DNA of 64,000 bases from Anaspis maculata (lineage: Eukaryota > Arthropoda > Insecta > Coleoptera > Scraptiidae): the NCBI GenBank assembly GCA_949128115.1, contig OX421967.1:25002635-25066634 (forward strand), read 5' to 3'. The translations under genes and the position numbers were made by a program. Shown in pieces: positions 56,433 through 64,000 of the stretch (the stretch's first letter is position 1; the number at the start of each line of letters is the position of its first letter). Below the pieces are notes generated by a model. That model was not told the origin of the DNA. It saw only the letters and a list, made by a program, of their open reading frames with translations, and ran no database searches.

Positions 56433-57650
56433 GCACTTTCACATTCTACATGCCATATTCCATAGATGCTCCCCACATTTGTTATACAGGTCAGGTGTCG
56501 CGTATAAGGTTCTGAAATAAATGGAAAGTTTGAATAACTCCTTATTCTGTTGAAAAAAAACTGTCCAGGGAGGTACTAGAACTTATACCTCGAAACAGTT
56601 TCTCAAATTTTCGCCTATCTCTTTTATTTACAGGGTGATCTAAAAAAATCAACTTTTTGGTTTCGCGGTGATAACTTTCAGCTCCGTCAACCGATTCTCA
56701 AAATCGAGGGCTAATATTGGAGTTGAAACTTCAAAGAACACGCCTTGTGGCTAGCATTCATCACAGATGTGATCGTAGAATACGGGTTTCCTCGAGATCT
56801 GGTCCTTTGAAAGAAATAAACAGAATTCAACTTGCCTTTGAACCAGCCATTCATTCCGAGCAATTCAAGATCTTCTCCGCCTTTGTGAGGCAAAAAGTGG
56901 TTGATAGGGAGGCCAAATTACAGCTTCATATTTTTCTAAGAAAATAATGCCCCTGCCCCTGCACACCTGAGATTGCACTTAATCTAAGTTACGGAAATTA
57001 CTTTAGCTTCGATAATCAAAGCTATCATTCGCCTGTCATTCAAGTTGTCTTCGTTTCGCAACCTAGGTTACGTGCAATCTCAGGTGTGCAGGGACATTAT
57101 TTTATTCTTGGAGAAACATAAAGCTGTAATTTGGCTATACCGTCAACTAATTCCAGCCTTACAAAGGCGAAAAAGATCTTGAATTGAATGAATGGCTGGT
57201 TCAAAGGCAAGTTGAGTTTTGTTCATTTCTCTTACAAGACCAGATCTCGAAGAAAATTCAGATTTAGGTCAACTTTGATGTTATTCCCTATCTTACGATT
57301 ACATCAGTGATGAAACCCTAGCCTCAAGGCGTCTTCTTTGAAGTTTCAGCTTCAATATGGGCCGTCGATTTTGAAAATCAGTTGACGGAGCAAAAAGTAA
57401 TCACCACGACACCAAAAAGTTGATTTCTTAGAACACCTGTAAATAAAAGAGAGGGACGGAAATTTGAAAAATTGTTTCGAGGTATAAGTTCTAGTACCTC
57501 CCTGGACCAGTTGAAAAAATTCCAAATTTTTTCAACAGAATTGAGAGTTATTTAAACTTTCCATTTTTTGCAGAACCTTAGTCGATCCCCTGTATAACAA
57601 ATGTAGGGAGCATCTATGGAATATGGCATGTAGGATGTGAAAGTGCGAAA
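56433..57650. mobile_element. 1.2-kb near-palindrome (foldback) with ~570-bp arms
   Basis: The left arm 56433–~56995 and right arm ~57055–57650 are inverted copies. They share gcactttcacattctacatg, ggaatatggcatgta, cataga.gctcc, ctgtccagggaggtactaga, acttatacctcgaaac, cgtcaaccgattctcaaaat, cttgcctttgaaccagccat and cctgagattgcac. Only ~60 bp separates the arms. A cctgtataac/gttatacagg pair lies inside the arms, so an older TIR element may be embedded. No transposase. Confidence 0.88.
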
Positions 57651-59012
57651 CGTTCAAGTGTTGAGTACTTTAGATTGCATTGTTTAGGCTTATTTTAAAA
57701 GGCGACACGGTTTCGGTTTTTCCCCGGTGATTTTTCAAAATAAAACTTGCACATTCTGCTGAATTCAAAAAACTGCAGTGCAAACTCCAACCTGCGGTTA
57801 TGTCCACGAAATATTCATTTTAGGTGCAGACTTGCTTAGAATCTGGATGAATTTTGGGGAGAGAAATTTTTGGAATGGACAAAGGGTTACCGAGTTTTGC
57901 CTCCTGGAAAAACTGCAAATTGCCAACTTTTTATCCCGTGAACGGATTTCTACCATTTTTTTTAACAAGAAATAACTGGTTTCTGAACATTTTCCGATGA
58001 TTTCTTTTCAAAATTTCACGAGTTTTCCAGTTGGAAATGCAAAACCAACTTGGCGTATCGAGACCGGACACAAATGATGGAGCTTGAAATTTGAACCTAA
58101 TTGACGGCTTTTATCTGCATTGAAATTATTTGGGAAAAGCTCGGGGAAAAGCTTTGAGATCTTCCCGGAAAATTCATATTTTCAAATTTTCATGTTTCAC
58201 ATTCGTTTCAATCCTTCTGTCTAAATCCAACTTCCCGCCCAAAAAGACGGATCGAAAAAAAATTACTATAGGTTACTTAATGCTAGTCTTTTTCATGTTA
58301 ACCATAATTCTCATTTCTCCAATTAAGAGATGAGAGCGGTTCAGCGGTTCGTAACACCCTGATATCCTGTAATCCACAAATCTTACAGAATCACTTTAGT
58401 GTGCTTGAGAGACAAAAGCTGATAAGCATCTTCTAAAGGTTTCATTGTTTTTCTCAAGAAAATAGTAAGTTACTGGACATTAAGTTCAACGACAATAATA
58501 ATAAATTTTGACGTATATAATTAGTACTCATTCATCCATTTAATGTTAAAAAAAAAATTGAAACAATAACCGATGTAATAGGTACCCACCTATAATAGGT
58601 GATAAAAAGCAAGCATTGCAAATATAAAATAATAGTCGACGCGGGTTCTAGGTATTCAACCACGGAATGAAAATGAAAATTTATTCCAAAGCCAACTCAA
58701 AATCACGTGTTCCTACACGATACCTATACCTGGAAGTGAGTATGAGCTTGCCTTTTTTGGAACTGGCAAGAAAAAATATTACAAAGTTCTTTAACCCTAA
58801 ATGCAGGTACGACGTTTATACCTGAAACGTACAGATGAACCAAAAAAATCAGTATGTCTTTGTTCTCTATGCCATGATCAAAATTTTTTGGGTACAGTCT
58901 AAACTAGTCCTTCATACAGGTGTTCCCAGGACAATATCATCTATACCTATCTAATATGAGCGCGTACATCCACACAAAGGCGTCGTGGTGTCTAACCGTC
59001 CATTGATTGCGG
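57651..59012. other. Intergenic, nothing recognised
   Basis: AT-rich, frames under 70 codons without motifs. Confidence 0.4.
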
Positions 59013-61059
59013 TAGAGATGGGCGAGCACCCGTAGCTCTGGCAATTTTGAAAGAAATTTAAGTTTTTCGAGAATTCCGTCGGTCAGTTTTGGTTACGGCA
59101 AATGTTCGTGAACTTGCAGCAAAATATGTGCCAATTCTGAATGGAAAATGTGGGGGATATCGACCCGTAGAGTTTCCCACCTCTTTTCGGAGAGCTCCGT
59201 TTCGCTCAGCTGATGCAAGCTCATCATATGGGTTGTGGAGTTGAGCTGGAGTGGTTGGGTTTTGTTTGTGCTGGATCTACAAATCCTGCACGAAAAGCAT
59301 TTCGTGAGTATAATTTTTTATTTTTATAATTCAAAAAAATAGGCTCTTGGAAAATGTTGGTTTTTTTCAATAAAAGACCTATTTTGTGATGTCTAAGCAA
59401 AAAAGTGCTTCGTTTGGCAGTTTTTTCGTCATGTAAATAGTGTGCTATTGAGCTTTTTTTGTTAACTCACTGTGTTTTTTTTTATAATTAATAATTTTGA
59501 AATGTTAGCTAAATGTGAACGGACTGAAAAAGGTACTTTAACCTTTCACTGACGAATTTTTTTCGATACAACCGGTTCATGTAGCCTTTTTAGCTTAGCT
59601 GGCCCAGATCATGGTTTTCATGATAGGGGAAAAATGATGAATGACTTGTAGAACAAAAAAAATCTCACGAGACCTAAACGTGCAGTCTAAAGTCCTCACG
59701 GAATCCTACGATTCTTTTTTTGCGTTTATACAATTATTATCTAATTAAAACGTTATGTCATAAGAGTAGACTTCTAATTGAGAGCAATTGCAAAAAAATT
59801 AAAGTTTACAAGGTTGTTTTTTGTTGAGGAAAGTTTCGGCGTTCTGAAAAATTAACAAAATATTGAATTAAATTGTGAGCTATGAGGAAAAAATCGTGAA
59901 TTGTTATTTTATGGGGCCATTCTGATGCAACAACAGTTAGAATATTCAAGCTCTACCTTTAGCCTTTTACCTTTGTCTAATGGCCATTATAGCAAATTGA
60001 GTGCTCGAGTCGCCGATTTATTTTTAGTTTATAGGTAGCTTTTAGTATTTCAGTAGATATACACCGAGCGCGAGGTCGTAAATTAAAGGATAGATCAATA
60101 ACGCGAGAACGTTAGTTTGAAAATAGAGTAAATTAAGAAGGAAAATTTGTATTTTTTTACTGGATTGGATACCATTGAAGCAAAACCAAATTTTATGCAC
60201 TGCAATTTGAAGATTTTCCAGGATATGATGCAATACGGGCAATGGCATTATCATTTGGATTGGTTTTGGACCTTCGAATTGTTCGAATATTTTTCAAAAA
60301 TAACTCAATCAACTGACATTTTACGACGTATTGTGAACACGTCTTAATGTTCCATTCATTTTTAAACTTACCTATCTGAAAATATATAGTGCCCACTTAC
60401 CTACTTAGTTTCAGTCATAAAATAATTCCTAAATTATAGTTTTTTTAAGTTAAGAAAAAATCCAATTTGCTTGTAACTCTAATTTCAATACATAACAACT
60501 TTTTTCAAATAATAAGTTTCAAATAATTTTTTTAATAATTCACAAAATTTTCAAATGGCAATAGGAGTCGAGTTATACGAGGTGAGACGTCATTTCAAAG
60601 ATCTTTGAATTCTCTTCATGACTATCTAGTTTTTTCATTTAAGTTGTTTGAAAATTGAAGCAAAAAATAATGAAAAAAAATTAATTACTGATTGATTAAT
60701 TTGTAGTCCGTTGTGACAGATTTTGTATGCGTTTGTTGAACATCTCGAACAACTTACCTGTTGGATGTAGTATAATAAAAATAAATAAATAAATGAAAAA
60801 CAGAAACTCTCGAACATACTCTCAAATTAAAAAAAAACTAGATATGTAGTCATACAGAGAATTATTACTAATAGTAATAATAATTATTTATTTCCAACAG
60901 GCAAATATGTGAAAGCCCAATTACAGGGAATATACAACAAAAAAGGTGCATATACAAAGAAAAAACGTAGTGTGCATCAAAATAAATAGATAACGGTAAC
61001 ATTATACGAGTACACTGTTCAATAATATTGCAAGAATTGAAAGACCTTCAGTATGAGGT

Positions 61060-61255
61060 ACTACTAGGCCACTATTGCCATTTGAAATTTTGAGAAGAGT
61101 AGTAACCCTGACGATGGTGTGAAACACCATTACTGAATTTATGATATTTAAATGTCCCCTTCGAAAATAAAATCGACCTGTCTCGGCTTTTCCTTTTTTA
61201 TCGCCCGTTCTATAAAAAACTAGGGAGGAAACTTTCCACTGTGCCACCCTGTATG
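61060..61255 (+). repeat. Repeat family B, copy 2
   Basis: aaatgtccccttcgaaaat, aaatcgacctgtctcggc and ggaaactttcc align with copy 1 at 30536–30735. It has a tggtgtgaaacacca hairpin at 61115. Confidence 0.65.
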
Positions 61256-61518
61256 TCAGTTTTTCAAGTTTTTATTCTTATTTTATAATTATTATGTATA
61301 TGACGTAATGTAGGTGCCGTAATATGGAGCATATTACAACAAGCTAGATAAGAGCTTATGATTATGTCGACTCAATAATCAAGTGAAATGCGACTTTTTC
61401 AATTTTTCAATTATAGGAATCAATTGCGATCAATTTTTTTCAATTCATTTTCATTTATAGGAAAATCAAAGACACATATTGCTGAATTTTCATCTTCAAC
61501 TCCTTCGGCCCCCAGCTA

Positions 61519-61649
61519 ATAGCTGTATTACACTACACAATTTCATGTACAATTTCTTGAACCATCTGCCAAAATAGTGTCAAAAAACAATGAACTTGAT
61601 TGCTGATTTGACAGATTGTACAAGAAATTGTGTAGTGTAATACAGCTAT
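61519..61649. mobile_element. 131-bp MITE, atagctgtattacactacac ends
   Basis: atagctgtattacactacac at the left and gtgtagtgtaatacagctat at the right are exact mirrors. The arms continue with aattt…tacaa.ttcttg. The core ccatctgccaaaatagtg is shared with 50705–50760. Confidence 0.8.
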
Positions 61650-61739
61650 AAGAGAATTTTTGAAAAGGAATTGGAGACATTTTTCAGGAGATTAGAAAAA
61701 TTGAAATTATTTTTCACAGAAAGAGAATTTCATCACCTT

Positions 61740-61870
61740 CAGTTCGATATTTCACAATATAGGTAATGCCATTTGAAATTTCAAAGTAGGGTAGGATAGG
61801 GGCGAAGAGGTTTAACATAAAAATTTGGAAATACGTGCCTTGCATGTTTCTTTCGAAATAAAAATAATAG
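61740..61870 (+). repeat. Repeat family B, copy 3 (partial)
   Basis: Shares gccatttgaaatttcaaagt, ataggggcgaagaggttta and atgtttctttcgaaataaaa with copies 1 and 2. Confidence 0.6.
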
Positions 61871-62214
61871 TCTAAATTGACCATCGATGATATATGTTTC
61901 CATTTCATCACTTGATATCCTTTTTTTCATATTGATATTTTGATATTAGTCAATTTTTAATACTTTGATAATTATTGATATATATATATATATATATCAA
62001 ATACCAATAATTATCGATATTATCGATAATATTATCGATGTTTTTTTTTCATCAAACTTTGATATCCAGATCATGATATCGCCCATCTCTAGTCATTCCC
62101 TCCTTCCCTTGTCGTTAATCCTTACTGTGCTGTCAAAGGTACTGGTTAATAGATGTTTTTGAAATTTACAATGGACTTGTGTATTAGAACAGGTTTCCAA
62201 AGAATTTTATGTAA

Positions 62215-63319
62215 TATACAGGTGATTCAAAAGTGTCGGACCATCGTGAAGGTGCGTGATATGGAGTTGTAGTAGAGTGCTCGAAAGTTGTTGAAAAAAT
62301 CCAGGTCTTTTAATTTTGCAGTTATGGAGGAACAAAAAAATGGTCCTTCAATTGCTTCTATATTATACCTTCTACACATTTTACATTATCCTTTATTTAT
62401 TTTATATAATTTTGTAATTTCCTTCACGAATAAAAATTGTTGATTATATTGCTTCTATTTTCGTTGTTTCGAAAGATTTTAGTAAACTAATAGAGAAAAA
62501 TGCAAACAAATAATGGGTATCAACCTCTGAATCTGTACTGAATTTCTGTTTTCTATACAGGGTGAGTCATAAACTACAAAAGTTTAGTGTTCCTAAAAAG
62601 CCAAAAGCGAAAGAATTCTATTGAAATAAACTGCGTTTTATTGGGCTTTACATGGGTTATGGGACCACTGTGACTGTTTTCAGTTACTTTTAGAATAAAA
62701 TAATAGTTGTGGTAGAGTGCTGGAAAGTTGTTGAAAAAATTCCAGGTCTTTTAATTTTGCAGTCATGGAGGGACAAAAAAATGGTCCTTCAATTGCTTCT
62801 ATTTTCGTTGTTTCGAATGATTTTAGTAAACTAATGGAGAAAAATGCAGGAAAATAATGGGTATCAACCTCTGAATCTGTATTGAATTTCTGTTTTTTAT
62901 ACAGGGTGAGTCATAAACTACAAAAGTTTAGTGTTCCTAAAAAACCAAAAGCGAAAGAATTCTATTGAAATAAATTACGTTTTATTGGGATTAACATGGG
63001 TTATGGGACCACTGTGACTGTTTTCAGTTAATTTTAGAATAAAATAATTTCCAGGGTTCATGACTCACCTTGTATACGAAACATAAATCTATTACAAATT
63101 CAAAGATACATATTTTTTATACTCATTGTTTTTACATAAACAGTTCACTAAAATCTTTTGAAACAACGAAAATAGGAGCGAACGAAAGATCAACTTTTGT
63201 TTCTTCATAACTTCAAAACTAAAAGTCATATAGTTTTTCTAACAACTTTCCGGCACTCTACTACACCTTCATATTACGCATCTTCAAGGTGGTACGACAC
63301 TTTTGAATCACTCTGTATA
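62215..63319. mobile_element. 1.1-kb element with ~100-bp inverted ends and an internal tandem duplication
   Basis: Ends tatacaggtgattcaaaagt and its near-mirror …ttgaatcactctgtata; arms share gtgtcg, tagtagagtgc and aaagttgtt. Inside, 62270–62700 and 62709–63050 are direct copies (gtcttttaattttgcagt, ggtccttcaattgcttctat, tgggtatcaacctctgaatc, caaaagtttagtgttcctaa). The first copy carries ~90 extra bases at ~62362–62450 flanked by ttgcttctat. A nested pair of ends, atacagggtgagtcataaac (62559 and 62900) and catgactcaccttgtat (63059), suggests a further element inside. No transposase. Confidence 0.8.
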
Positions 63320-64000
63320 CCTAAATCAATCTTGATGTCAAGGGATTAGTCGCGAGTCGAGAATAAATGCAAATGCGATCGTCTCCCGAAAGATAAGTCG
63401 AAGTGTTCGCATAACACAAGTAGCACGCTGGTGTGATGCTATCACTCTTGGCATTATACTCTGCCATGCTTTAGAAATCATTCGAGGGTAATAATCAAAG
63501 TGGAATTTACATGCGATCATTTCCAAGAAGATAGGAAGTCCTTGTATTCACATAACACACGCCCTCAAGGATATATAGGACAGCCAATCAGTTGTTGTCA
63601 GCAGTAAACATCCTTCGCGCCGGTGTGATTCGAACACTGATTACTGACTATTTTATTAGAACCCTGCGCATAAGTATAGAAGACTCGAAGACTTTTAATG
63701 TTATGTGAATAAATTGAACTTTACGGTACAATTAAACTGTGCCACTTTTCAAATTCTCTGAGACGTATCGTCAGTCCGGAATCCCACTTCAGCGTCTATG
63801 ACCTTGTGTCCATGTCTCAAGTCAAAACTGTCAAACGTTTTTTTCTATTTTCCTCACCATGGGCTCTGTACGTCCTTACACATTGACAGCTGAAGGTCAA
63901 GCACGCTCCCCATAATCAATTTTACGGCTTTTTCCAAACAGTGAACTATGGAAATTGAACTTTTCCACTGATATTTCTAGCATAATTGATGTCAATTTCC
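63320..64000. other. Possible LTR-like region at the right edge
   Basis: TATATAG at 63572 and AATAAA at ~63709 are spaced like an LTR promoter and poly(A) signal. gcataacacaagtagcacgc and cacataacacacgcc are loosely repeated upstream. No matching LTR, primer-binding site or coding region lies in the window, so this is a weak reading. Confidence 0.25.

Larger units (their letters stand above)
59013..62091. mobile_element. Possible hAT-like element bounded by TAGAGATGGGCGA ends
   Basis: TAGAGATGGGCG at 59013 and CGCCCATCTCTA ending at 62091 are exact mirrors of a start often seen in hAT ends. The right subterminal region is rich in atcgat/gatatc words (61960–62075), also common in such elements. 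Only ~13 bp of the ends pair, no 8-bp duplication is evident, and no transposase is present, so two unrelated ends are possible. The interior contains family B repeats, a MITE and LINE-like tails (aataaaaataaataaataaa near 60775). Confidence 0.35.

Noticed and set aside
61115..61135. CTGACGA followed by a tggtgt/acacca hairpin, considered as a third hammerhead core
   Set aside because: No GAAA follows the hairpin, so the catalytic core is incomplete.

Overview
The window looks like animal, most likely insect, nuclear DNA. Introns are GT–AG, promoters are TATA-type, there are no operons, and the inventory is Ty3/gypsy, LINE, hAT-like, foldback and MITE families. AT-rich DNA with frequent taggtacctacc-like runs would fit several insect orders, including sternorrhynchan Hemiptera; the species cannot be named from the sequence.

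Layout. 1–6077 is a tandem satellite with a ~142-bp monomer (about 43 copies). 6078–7640 is a decayed gypsy element on the minus strand (gag, end of RT, RNase H, integrase zinc finger), broken by a 164-bp MITE. 7720–9380 is a nest of DNA transposons. 9734–25036 is the same satellite in the opposite orientation (about 108 copies), built from 1.3–2.8 kb higher-order duplications. 27013–29152 is a 5'-truncated LINE whose intact 600-codon reverse transcriptase frame begins at a 66-bp perfect hairpin. 30793–31595 is a foldback element with iterated ~18-bp units in both arms; its core holds a degraded fragment resembling the RBX1/Roc1 RING-H2 exon.

Host-like genes. Three small spliced genes were assembled by hand: a minus-strand gene at 31883–32355 and two plus-strand C3HC4 RING-finger paralogues at 42166–42899 and 46145–47746. 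All start with Met-Cys, all have phase-0 introns, and their last coding exons end in related Trp-Asp motifs. Gene 1 and the minus-strand gene have a TATA box about 95 bp before the ATG. The second RING copy has a stop codon in exon 1. They look like a small, fast-diverging local family of possible E3 ubiquitin ligases; function is inferred from the RING alone.

The remaining ~30 kb is transposon-derived: a 2.06-kb foldback with ~640-bp arms and an AAAAT duplication, back-to-back TTAA MITEs, a 1.9-kb hAT-like element with a perfect 8-bp duplication carrying three further repeats, a 1.2-kb near-palindrome at 56433–57650, and two hammerhead-ribozyme-like motifs (48203–48280 and 49437–49471), one of them inside an insertion flanked by a 13-bp direct repeat. 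No tRNA, rRNA or CRISPR was seen.
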